A stretch of 64,000 nucleotides of DNA from Aselliscus stoliczkanus (Eukaryota > Chordata > Mammalia > Chiroptera > Hipposideridae). The notes under the pieces were generated by a model, which was not told the DNA's origin, made no database searches, and worked only from the letters and a program-made list of their open reading frames with translations. The stretch lies in assembly GCA_033961575.1 (NCBI GenBank), contig CM066735.1, positions 92,077,449 through 92,141,448 on the forward strand, in the 5' to 3' direction. A program made the position numbers and the translations under genes. Of this stretch, positions 46,851 through 57,190 are shown piece after piece (the stretch's first letter is position 1; each line of letters starts with the position of its first letter).

Positions 46851-47630
46851 AAAACGAGAATGACCTATATTTTGATAAATTATCAGCCCCCAATAATTTT
46901 GATTATTGTACTATTAAATGTAAATGGTAAAACTGGCTTTGTTATGTGCTTGAAATTTTAACTTATTTAATAATAATTGCCTTTGCATTTCATAATACTT
47001 CAAATACTGAGAAATAATTTCTCCATACTCATAGATTTTTTTTTCTTGGTGCTCAATTTGTGATTTGATTAAAAATGTCTTTAAAATGAAGATGTTCTCT
47101 AACTTATTGTTTTAGAATATGTAATATATGGAACCATTTCTGTCTTTAAAATAATCTTCTGTGAAATAAGAGGCCTGAAAAATCACACAGTGAATATCTT
47201 TCTTCTTTGTTATTTTAGCTGCTGACATTTAAATTCAATTTAGCAGTGATATTATATTTTTAAAGTTAATGAAGTGGATCTCAGGCTCAGTTAATAGTAA
47301 TTTAAGATGACAATTAAATCATTAGTGAAGCTAATTATTAAATGGAAAACTCAATGTAATACTCAAGCTTGTAATAAAATAAAATCTTAGGTCCAAGGGC
47401 TATGCAGACAGTGAGCTGATTGGTGTGTAGCTCTTTTAACAAAGCAGCATAACAGCAAGGTATATAGATGACAATTCTGCCCATGGTATTATTTCCAGCA
47501 GGCTGAAGTTTAATATTTAGGTTCATTTATAGTCATGGAGGATGTAAAACACTTTGCTTCACAGCAACTAAGGTAGTATTTCTAAATATAAATATATCCA
47601 TTATATTTATCCCATTTATATCAAACTCAC
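46851..47630. other. AT-rich unique block, candidate conserved element
   Basis: No repeat recognised over about 780 bp. It has many homeodomain-like words (TAATTA, ATTAAA, CAATTA), densest at 47215-47380. This could be a regulatory element or simply AT-rich DNA; sequence alone cannot decide. Confidence 0.35.
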
Positions 47631-47880
47631 ATGACATGTGTAGTAATTACCATGTTTACTATAATAAAAGTACAATAGGAATCATGCTGCTACAAACCCT
47701 CTTGTACCTTAATTTTGGTAAGCAAATGCATGTATTTCTTTTGGGTAGATACTTGGAGGAAAATTGCCAGAGCATGAGGAGTGTTTTGTTCAACTTTGAT
47801 AGATAAGGCCAACCATTTCCCAAAGTGGTTAAGCCTCTTAATACTCCCACCACAAGTGTTTGAGAGTGTGTGTTGCTTTA
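47630..47880 (-). mobile_element. Old L1 ORF2-end fragment
   Basis: 'atttcttttgggtagatacttggagg', '...ccaaccatttcccaaagtggttaagc' and 'atactcccaccac' are the reversed end of L1 ORF2 in short blocks. Confidence 0.55.
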
Positions 47881-47884
47881 TCTT

Positions 47885-48750
47885 ATTTTAATAGATGGGG
47901 CTGGAGACAATCCAGGTCCGTCAATAGTAAAATGAATGACTAAGTGGCGGTATATGTACACAATGGAATACTATACAGCCATGAAAATGAACTATAGGGT
48001 TCAGGTAACAATATGTTTGCAACTCAAAGACATCACGTTAAATGAAGAAAGCAAGATACAGGGCCAGCCTAGTGGCACATTGGTTAAGAGCTGGCTTGGG
48101 ATGCCAGCAGTCCCAGTTCAGATCCCACATATGAGGGCCAGTGACACTGCCCTCTATAGCTAAGACAGCTCCACCTGGACCTGGGCTGCGAGCCCCGGCG
48201 ACGGTATAGGCTGCAGCCCCTGCTGCAGTGGGCTGCCATAGGCTACAGTGAGTGGCCGGCAGCCAGTGTGAGTGGCTGGCAGTCAGCGTGAGCTGCCAAT
48301 AGCCGCGGTGAGCGACCATCCAGAGGCCGGCGACCGATCTGCCTCATCCGGGAAGAGTGCAATGACGATACCAACATGGGCCAGTGAAACAATGTCCTCC
48401 GCAACTAGAACGAAGAACAAAAGGAGAGCAACTTGTCTGTTCCCCTTCCCCGATTCCCCCGTGCTGTTCCCCTTCCCCAATTCCCCAATTTAAAAAAAAA
48501 AAAAAAAGAAAGCAAGATACAAAGTAAAACATACTGTGTGATACTTATTTTTGTAAAATTCTAAGAAGACAAACTTAAGCTGTGGTGTTAGAAGCCAGGA
48601 TAATAGTTAATTTGGGGGGAGAAAAAGGGGTTGGTGATGGGAGAGGAAAGGAGGGGAATTTCTGGATTTCTTCAATTTGTGTTATTTCTTTGAACTGTAT
48701 ATTTGTCATATACATACCTTTGCATATGCATGTTAAATTTCAATAAAAAG
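47885..48750 (+). mobile_element. L1 3' end (sense), split by SINE copy L
   Basis: Left part 47885-48060: 'aatgaatgactaagtggcggtatatgtacacaatggaatactatacagccatgaaaatgaa', in short blocks, is the sense ORF2 terminus. After the SINE, 48506-48750 continues with 'gatacaaagtaaaacatactgtgtgatact', '...tgtgttatttctttgaactgtatatttg' and ends 'catgttaaatttcaataaaaagtaaaag', a 3' UTR with an AATAAA signal (about 48741). The two halves join smoothly at the TSD. Confidence 0.8.
48061..48505 (+). mobile_element. Long-form tRNA-SINE, subfamily 2 (copy L)
   Basis: Sense, about 445 bp: head gggccagcctagtggcaca, B box AGTTCAGATCC, gagggccagtgacactgcc, GC-rich body, four 20-bp tandem units (48248-48327), 'ctcatccgggaagagtgcaa', 'caacatgggccagtgaaac', duplicated C-rich tail and A15 tail. 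TSD agaaagcaagataca (15 bp, perfect) at 48046-48060 and 48506-48520. Inserted into an L1 3' end. Confidence 0.96.
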
Positions 48751-48999
48751 TAAAAGACAAGGAGCTATTCAACTTAAAAATGAATTAATTTTATCTCCTT
48801 TCCATTTTAATTTTAACATTGATTTGAACTTAAGCAGAATCATTAAAGTACAATTTATTTACCAATCTTTCACACTAATAAAATTCTTTGATATATGCTA
48901 TGACTTTTTACTCGATAAAGTATTTTTTTGTCCTTTATTTTTGTAAAATTTTAAAGATTGTGTTTATAATTTTGTTCCTTTTATCACATCTTTAAAATT

Positions 49000-49930
49000 C
49001 TGACGGTTTTATAATACATTTTAATTCCTGTCAGTAATATTACTGCTGTGATCCTTTTATTTCAAAACAACTTTACTTGTTTCATCATAATTATTTTGTA
49101 AATTCCCCCCAAAGAACCAAAGAACTAGGATTTCAATTTTGGCTACTTTAACTTTTTAAATTAATTTGGGAGGAACTGACATCTTTGTAGTTTTTTTTTT
49201 TTTTCCCATCCAGGTATATCTATGATGCCTCTCCATTTATTCAAGTCTCCTCTCATGCTGTTTAGAATTAGTAACTTTTTCTTTTTAAAACTCAATTATA
49301 ATTGCATAGTTAAAATATGAATATATTCTTGTTGTTAAAAAGTGAAACATTACAAATAAGTTTATAATCCTAAATTCAGATATATCACTTTTGTCTCTAT
49401 AGGGCTATCTACAGTTATCAATTTGAAGTGTTACCCTCTGAACTTTTCTGTGCATTTATATGTGTGCAAATGTACCTATATAAGACGTATGGTATCGTGT
49501 CATGATTTTTTTTGGTGAATTGTATCTATATTTGTGTGTGTGTGTTTTGTTTTCCATTTCCCTTCCCAGGAATATGGCTTAGAGCTCTTTCCATACTAGA
49601 ACATTTGAATCCCTTCATTTTTTTAAATTACTGATTAGTACTCAATAGAATAGAAATGCTATGGATTATTTATCCATTCTATTCATGTATATGTAGATTG
49701 TTTCAATTTTTTATGATTATGAAGAATGCTAAATCATAGCCTATACACATCTCCTTGTGCATACCTACACATTATTCTCTAAAGTAGATTTTGATAGAAC
49801 TAGTCAAAGGAGAGCCACCTAAAATTTTGACTCAAACTGTCTAATTCTTCTCTATAAATATTTTTTCTAATTGGCACTCCCACTCTGAATGTATAAAAAA
49901 AATTTTATTCCTATCCTCTCATCAACACTT
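49000..49930 (-). mobile_element. Old L1 fragments
   Basis: 49150-49270 ('ttaatttgggaggaactgacatctttgtag', 'ccatttattcaagtctcc', short blocks) is a reversed ORF2 piece. 49380-49900 ('ctgtgcatttatatgtg', 'tattatggattatttatccattctattc'-like, 'tctaattggcactcccac') is a reversed 3' part. Two fragments or one rearranged copy. Confidence 0.5.
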
Positions 49931-50700
49931 CTTATAATAGACACCATGGGAGATGGTAAAAAATGAATTATTTACATGGAATGTGACCAGGTATATAAAT
50001 AGTTATAATATAAGGCAAAAAAAATAATGCCTTAAAGGTAGCTGAACTTGTAGAAGTAACAGCTTGTGGTGCTTGGCAATAGAAAAAGCTATTACCCTAT
50101 CTCCAGGATGCCTCAATGAATTCTTCCCAGCCATAAGTATAGGCTCTGAAACCCAGTTTGTTGACATTCTGGGTGGATTCATTTTTTAGGAATGACCAAA
50201 CTTGCTAAGCCTGAAGTAGAAAACCAATTTATTCATACACAGAAAGATTAGAAGTGCCAAAAGATTCAGGCATGCCCTCCAAATGTCACCTTCTGTCCAT
50301 GGCTGCCCTCCACAGAAAGCCAAATTATCGTTTAAATGATAGCTAGTCCTGTTTCTTAGAAAACATATCACATGGCAGTCCATTTGACATGTAGTCTCTG
50401 GGAAGCCTCTCAACTGGGAAAACCAGTTTATAACTTTAATCAATGACCTAGGTATGACATAGAGAAGAAACGGTGGAGTTAGTTAAGGAATAACTAACTT
50501 CAAAATATGGGATCTACCTGTCCCTGGTCAGACAGGTGTCTCCTAGGGAAAGACATCCTTTCTTTGGATATGGCTGGGATGGGGCCAGCTAATATTTGCC
50601 TCTCACATTCTCTCTTTTCTGAGCTTTTGAGGATGGACAATCCTCCATCTGATGGGTACATTATATCCCACTATATTCATGTGTTATTCTCTAGAAGAAA
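49931..50700. other. Unique sequence
   Basis: No gene or recognised repeat. Confidence 0.4.
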
Positions 50701-50724
50701 TTCATGCTATTTAATTCTAATAAT

Positions 50725-50830
50725 AAAATCAGTAATTACAGTCAGTAATGTTTATTTAGGGCTTATGATGTGCCAGGTGCAGTTCCAAGTGCTTTAAATA
50801 CATTGACTTATTTAATCCTCTTTAAAGTGT
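50725..50830 (-). mobile_element. MIR SINE fragment
   Basis: 'ttatttagggcttatgatgtgccaggtgcagttccaagtgctttaaatacattgacttatttaatcctc' in short blocks is the minus-strand MIR 5' part. Confidence 0.65.
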
Positions 50831-51733
50831 TTTTTTTTTCTCTATCTTCATTTTTGTCCATCATGTGTTGGTTTTCTAACTTATCTGTCTGAGAGAGCAA
50901 ATTCATTTGTTTTATTTACATGTTCTTGGAGTGACCCTCAATATAGGTGCAACATATGGAAACACAATTAAAGTCCAGCAGAAATTCTAAGTAGAAGAGA
51001 TTCTTTTTCATTAAGTTAATAAGGAAAACTTCTCATGAAGGAAGAGAGGGCTTTAAAGCATGAGTAGAATTTTTAATGGCTGAGATACGGGGAAAATTCT
51101 ATGCTTTAAAAAAAAATGACAATTTTCTTGCTTACAAGGTTAGGTTTCACTTACCTGGAAAGCTTGCTTATGTGAAAAACCTAATTTCTCAATAATACTT
51201 AATAAGAGAGAAGGATTTTATAAAGAATTTGCTGTTGAGGGTAGGGGTGGGGAGAGAATATGGACATTTTTCTGTAAAACTTTTATTGTCTGATTAAACT
51301 AAATGGACATAAAACAAAATGACATTGGCGCCATAAGCTTTTTCTTCCTAATTGTGTTTCTCACTCATTGTATGATTGATACCTTAATGAAAATGAAGCT
51401 CAAGAGATGCTCTTAAAATTCAGGAGGGGAAATTAGAATGCATTGCCCTTGATTGCAGCATTCGTTATTTCAGAGGAAAAAAAGCGTCAGTGGTCACTTA
51501 TAAATTGTGAGCCTGACCTACATTGCAGAGCTAGCAAATTTTCTGGGGAACCTGATCAATCAATAATACACCGTAGAAGAGGACCTTGCTAATAGCCTTT
51601 CCTTACGGATGTCGCCAGTTAAGAAAACAATTTGTTCAATTTCATCTACTCTTCTGGAATTCCCATCAGGTAAAATTGCTCCCTATTTCATAGTCATGGA
51701 AACACTTTATTTAAAATAATAATGCTGATACTA
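50831..51733. other. Unique block, candidate conserved sequence
   Basis: No repeat recognised. 51340-51640 has mixed, non-repetitive sequence with TGATCAATCAAT (51551-51562), a PBX/HOX-like word. Function unknown. Confidence 0.35.
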
Positions 51734-51741
51734 ATTGCATT

Positions 51742-52183
51742 CTTTTTTTTTTTTTTTGAAGATTTTATTGGGGAATTGGGGGAGGGGAAGGGACAAGTTG
51801 CTGTCTTTTTGTTCTTCAGTCTAGTTGCAGAAGATGTTGCCTCACTGGCCCATGTTGGTATCATCATTGCGCTCTTCCCGGATGAAGCAGATCGGTCACT
51901 GGCCTCTGGATGGTCGCTCATCGTGGCTCTTGGCAGCTCACGCTGGCTGCCGACCACTCACTCTGGCGACCGGCCACTCACTGTAGCCTATGGCAGCCCA
52001 CTGCAGCAGGGCCTGCAGCCTACACAGTTGTCAGGGCTCACGCAGCCCAGCTCCAGGTGGAGCTGTTGTTCACCATCTTAGCTGTAAAGGGCAGTGTCAC
52101 TGGCCCTCATATGTGGGATCCGAACCGTGGCCGCTGGCATTCCAAACCAGCTCTTAACCAATGTGCCACTCGGCTGGCCCTTG
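51742..52183 (-). mobile_element. Long-form tRNA-SINE, subfamily 2 (copy M)
   Basis: Minus strand: head gggccagccgagtggcac, B box GGTTCGGATCC, GC-rich body, 20-bp periodic region, 'caacatgggccagtgaggc', 'caactagactgaagaacaaaa', single C-rich tail, AATAAAATC and poly(A). Short TSD attgcatt (51734-51741 and 52184-52191). The frames of 111-119 codons crossing it are SINE sequence. Confidence 0.93.
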
Positions 52184-52500
52184 ATTGCATTTTTAGTATG
52201 AAAGTTATACCTAGAGATTGCTGGATAATTATGGTAGCAGCCTAGCTATGTGACACTCCCAACTTCCATTACAGCACCTTGAAAAGCTGCACAGAGAAGA
52301 CCCAAACAGGCTATAAAAGAGGACACTAAAGGGAAAAAGACAGCAAGTCAAATTTTGCATGAAATTTCTACTATTACTGATAGAGATGACTTGAGAATTT
52401 TGGTCTTGGACTACAGACTACCCACCCACATTTTACATCAGAACTGTATAATCTCAAAGACGATAATGAACCTCTATTTAAAGGCAACTGTCCTCAAAAT

Positions 52501-52706
52501 CAGGGTTTTTCAAGCTTGGCACTATTGATATTTGGGACTGGGCAATTCTTTTGTGTGTGTGTGTGCCAGGGGCTGGGGTAGGGGGGCTCTTCTATCTTGC
52601 TCTTAATGCTTGTAGCACTCTCTACCTTCACCCCTAATTATAAGAATCAAAAATGTCTCCTTGCCAAATTCTTTGAGGGGCAAAATGGACTGGCTTGAGA
52701 ATGATG
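52501..52706. mobile_element. hAT-type non-autonomous DNA transposon
   Basis: Left end cagggtttttcaagc (52501). Right end ggcttgagaatgatg (to 52706) gives catcattctcaagcc when reversed. Body 'ttggcactattgatatttgggactgggcaattctt' and 'caaaaatgtctccttgccaaa' (short blocks) matches a common mammalian MER-class hAT. A (GT)n stretch near 52552-52564. Flanking 8-mers ctcaaaat and acctaaat are only partly alike. Confidence 0.7.
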
Positions 52707-52714
52707 ACCTAAAT

Positions 52715-54374
52715 TATCCGAGTTACCAGAGACTGGAGTTTCCTCTCTGTTCCACCTCTCTTTTGACACCATTAGACCCTTTTCCCCCAACTTTTTATGG
52801 CAGGAGGTCAAGGGGAACAGATTATAATGCCCCGAAGTCTGAAGCGCTTTGTCCCTAAAAATGTTTAAAAAGTCTTTGGAACAAATTTCATCTGTAGTGC
52901 TAGAAGTTCAAGTCAACAAAAAGACTCAGGAGAAAGAAAACCTAACATGGGGCATATCAAAGGGAAAGGGCAAGGGACCATTTCTTTGGAGATTGACAGG
53001 GAGAACGTACCTCTGAAGTGAAAAGATGTGAACATTTTAGAATGCATGTGCTTGCGTCAAAGAACTCACTTTGGGAAGGCTAATAGAGTCTCATATAGGC
53101 CATGCCAGTGGCTCTCCCCAATCTCTATGATGTGAAGGGAAAATCAGCATTAAAAGCTGGGGCTGTTATTCAACCTTGTACCATAATCTTGGAGAAATTT
53201 CAGCAAACTGCCAGGAGAAAGGCTCGGATTTAATAATGTGGCTCATCCAAGCTGTGCCAATAGCAACAGGCTCCACTGGGGAGCCCAAGAGGAGAAAGAA
53301 GGTCCGTATCAGTCATTTACCTGCCTCCTTGAACATAAGCATCGTCCGAACCAGCATTGTCTGCAGCCCTTCTTCTATTGCACAGGAACTGTTTTTTAAG
53401 GCAGAGAGTTCTCTGCTCCCCATCCCCCTAGTCACACTAATTTTTCTACATCCAAATCTAGCAGACAATATCCTAGACAATGCTGTGGCAGGAACAGAGG
53501 GCAAGGGGCCAGCAGTGGCTCATTGTTTGGGGCAATGCACAAGTCAAGCATTGTAGCAGAGTAATACCAGTGAACAGGAAGTATGTATTGAGTCAGGCTT
53601 GACGTGTACAGATCAGTCAGAATTCCAGAGCAGTCAGTATAATAGTGGCAGATCTGGCACCTCCAATCACATACTATTTATGTAACAATGGTGTGCACAC
53701 TACATTTCATGACAATTCCTCTAGTCTCCACAGCTCACTGGGTTTCCACCTTTAATACTCCCTATATATAGAGATTTGGAGGCTGCTGCTCCAAAGCAGC
53801 AGTATGCCCAGAGTGGTCAGTGCATCTGCCCCTTTACAAATTCCAGCAGGTCCATATTTTGAATGCGATCCTTCTGTCCAGAGTGGCCCGCGTGTTTGAA
53901 ATGGTTAGTGTATTGGATGTAATTAATCTCTTAGGTTATCAGTGTATGTACCGTGGTCAATTTTTCCAGGTGGACAGGCAAAGTGACTCAAGGATATACA
54001 TGGCTGGGCTCTGGCTATGTGCATGGGGCTTTTGCATGCCACTCTGGGATATGAGTTTCCACTGTCCCAGGATTGTTCTCTTGGCTAGGCTGTTCAGCCT
54101 TCTAAATAGCTACCTCCTCTCCCAAAGGAGAGGAAACCGACCCTGACTGCTCCATCCTGGCTCTAGCTAGGGCTCTCTACCAGAGATATCTAATAGGAAT
54201 GAGACTGATTAGTTGTAACTTACCCAAACTCCAGCCTGAGCCCCAGGAAAACTTTCTCCTTAGGCCGCTCCCAGTTCCTCACTCTCACCTAGTATTTCCA
54301 GAGATTTAGGGACCTCCCCATCAGTGGCCTCAACATATGTCTCTTTTTCACCTTCTGGCTTTGTGAAGTAAGAG
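52715..54374. other. Unique sequence, no gene
   Basis: About 1.7 kb without recognised repeats. Open frames at 53176-53556 (126 codons) and 53820-54146 (108 codons) show no domain, no signal of codon bias that I can see, and overlap frames on the other strand. Not called as genes. Confidence 0.45.
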
Positions 54375-54590
54375 CCATTATTCATGGACTCACTCATTTA
54401 TTAGCATTCAATCAGCAAACATTTATTTAGCAGCTACTGTATTCTAGGCACTATTGTATAGGTGAGGGCTAAAGCAGTATATGAGATAGACAAGATTCTT
54501 ATTCTCTTGAGCTTATTTTCTACTGGAGAAAACAGACTAAATTAATAAACAACCAAACAAGTATATATTAGACAGTGATAAGTGCTATGA
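54375..54590 (-). mobile_element. L2 3'-end fragment
   Basis: 'actcatttattagcattcaatcagcaaacatttatttagcagctactgtattctaggcac', 'ctcttgagcttattttctactggag' and 'aataaacaaccaaac...agacagtgataagtgctatg', in short blocks, are the reversed end of L2. Confidence 0.65.
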
Positions 54591-55590
54591 TATTAGTAAA
54601 ACCATGCTATCTGATATAACTGGGGTGGGGAATACTGAGAAGGTGTAGTTGTTTACCCATGCAAATAAGGACACCAAAGACCTAGGAAAGTCTTAAAATA
54701 ACTCCAGGGTTATTAAGTGCAGTGAAGACCTGTTAGCTTATTGGCACCTTTTCCACCTTCTTCCTTCCTATACACACTACTTCCCATGTGTCCATGTGTC
54801 TAAGGGAAGTCTGAGTGACTCAGTTTCTGTGCTTGGTTCAGGTTAATATCACCCAGTCATGGTAACACTATTCCCTTGTCAGTGATTGGGCTAAGGATCT
54901 GAGCCTAAGCCAATCAGCACGAAGCATTTTCTTGTCAATAGGGATTGGTTCTGGAATGGGCATAAGCTCCAATATGAGTCAATGAGATGTGTAGGGGAGT
55001 TTTCTAGAAATGTCTTGGAAGTTTTCTGTCTTAATAGAAAGAGATGGTCTGTCCCTCTTACTAGATGTGAACAAGGAAGCAAGCAGAGGTAGTTGTTCTT
55101 GGCAGCTGGCCTATGACAATAAAGGAAATACTCCTTAGAGGCAATCTGACACTCAGATAGCCGAGTGTAGAGAGGGAAATTATCTGCTTATTGAGGGCAT
55201 CAGCAAACCCTTAAGTCAACCCATATTGAAAGCCTGCTCTTCAGCACTCATTGTTCTTGTGCAGGCCACAGCTGCTGTTTGTTTATACACAGAGCAGGCC
55301 AAAGAACCCCCAGGAGCAGCCCTCAACTAGTGATGGATGGGAGGTGACAGATTACTACTTCAGCTTTCTTGTCCCTTATTTGGGAGAACTTGGAGCGTTC
55401 TGTGTGACAAAGAAGCCCTCTCCAACTAGGGAACATTTACACTGAGCTGTGAATGACAGTAAGAAGGCGTCCATGGGAAGAGTATACACAGCTGAGGCAG
55501 AGGGTTGGCAAAGACCCTAATGTGGGATTGTTTTGGCATATTCCAGAATCAGAACAAAGGAGGGCAAGTATGGCTGTGCCCTGGGTAGCT
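54591..55590. other. Unique sequence
   Basis: No gene or recognised repeat. Confidence 0.4.
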
Positions 55591-55815
55591 GACAGCTGGA
55601 GTTCTAGAGTCAGGGAATCTGGTAAATCCTCCTCCTCATCTAGCTTGCAGTTTGGTCTTGAGCAAGTTATATTGAACCCTTTTGTGTCTTTGTTTCCTCA
55701 TGTTAAATGGGTTGATAATAGCACCCCCATGACAGGGTTGTTAAGAGAATCAAATGAGCTCATGAATGTGAAATGTTTATCATGGTCCCTGGCCCAGAGG
55801 GGTTATTCTCTCATC
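55590..55815 (+). mobile_element. MIR SINE
   Basis: 'ctggagttctagagtcaggg', 'gtttggtcttgagcaagtta', 'tctttgtttcctcatgttaaatgggttgataatagcacc', 'gggttgttaagagaatcaaatgagctcatgaatgtgaaa' follow the sense MIR order in short blocks. Confidence 0.75.
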
Positions 55816-56910
55816 TAGATTAGGTTTGCTTGCCTAATGTTGAATTTGCCATGGCTTTTGTGTCTGTTTGGGGTCATTGTCAGAATGAGCAGAATAAAAT
55901 GACATCCAGTTGAACCCTGAGATAACGGAGTGCAAACCACCACTGGTAAACCCTGAGGTACCATAACGAAGCATTTATTATTATTTTTTTTAATGGAGAG
56001 ATTATCTGAGTCCATTTGGAGCTCTAGCTGCCTGAGAGTTTATCTACTTGCCAGGAAATCTGGAAGCGTGCCTTAAAAAGCTTGCAAAATGTAAGATAAG
56101 TGTCTCATCTGAGCAAGAACACATCGCTTCTGTGTAGCAACGCTTGTTGCAAACTATCAAAAGATAATCTGTCAAAATCCATAAAGACTGTGGTCCACAA
56201 TAAACACTTTGGCCAATTTTGCCATCAAATAAAATATAACAACCTACTACAGACATGTTATCGAGAAAACCTGGAAGTGCTAATATGGTTCTAATGGCAC
56301 ACACACATAATTAATTACCTGATGGACCTTGACACATGAACTATGGGCTGCTTTGAAAGCTTGCCTCTGGACCAGGCTCTTTAACAGATACAATTATTCT
56401 AGGAAAGATCTTGAAATAACCCTTATAAAGAAGGCCATCCAATATACTACTGCCTCTTTAGGCAGTCGTGTTCAGCTTCCATAGAAGCCATGGCAAAATT
56501 GGATATGTTAATTCCACAGATGATTATGTGCAGTGATTCCGGAACGTACCTCCAAGAAAGGAAAAATTCCACCCAGAATGCTTTTAGCAGCATGCTATCA
56601 TAAGTCCACAGAGAAAGCCATTGGATTTAGTAGTATGTATTCACTTATAACAAAGAGTAAGAGAATTGTTTCAACTCACCTATCAGTAGTGATAGTTCCT
56701 TTAGAGCTCCCTGTCAGAGAAGTCTAATAAAATAATAGAAACTGCTAAGTAATATTTATCTATGGTAGATAATATTTTTCTGACCTCTGCTAAGCTCTTG
56801 AAGTAATCAAACCTTTCCACATTTAGTCAAAAGCTATTTAGTAACCATTTCTGTCTACTGTCATAATCATATATTAATTTTCTATAATTATGTGCTATTA
56901 AAAATGAAAT
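55816..56910. other. Unique block
   Basis: No repeat or gene recognised. 56010-56330 is mixed, non-repetitive sequence that might be conserved. Confidence 0.35.
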
Positions 56911-56914
56911 GAAG

Positions 56915-57190
56915 AGATAGAGAAGGATTCAATTCCTAGCTCTGCCACTTACTTATTCTGTGACCTTATTAATAATAATAATAGTAATAATGGCAGTTCA
57001 TATTTGTGACCACTTACCAAGCCTCGAGCACTTTGCTTAGCACTTAACTTATACCCATCTCATTTAATATTTGCAGAAAGCCTTTGAGAGGCAGATGTGT
57101 TATCATTATACCCTTTTTGCAGTTGAGAAATAGAGACCTGAAAAGATTAAGACGCTAATCTAAAGTCACTCTCTTAGTAGATGACTCAGT
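56915..57190. mobile_element. Two MIR pieces in opposite orientation
   Basis: 56930-56970 ('caattcctagctctgccacttacttattctgtgacctta') is sense MIR. 57000-57180 ('cttaccaagcctcgagcactttgcttagcac', 'atctcatttaatatttgcag', 'tgcagttgagaaatagagacctgaaaag') is antisense MIR. They are separated by (ATA)n-like sequence. Confidence 0.65.

Noticed and set aside
53176..54146. Two frames of 126 and 108 codons
   Set aside because: No family resemblance, overlapping frames on the other strand, no splice or start support.
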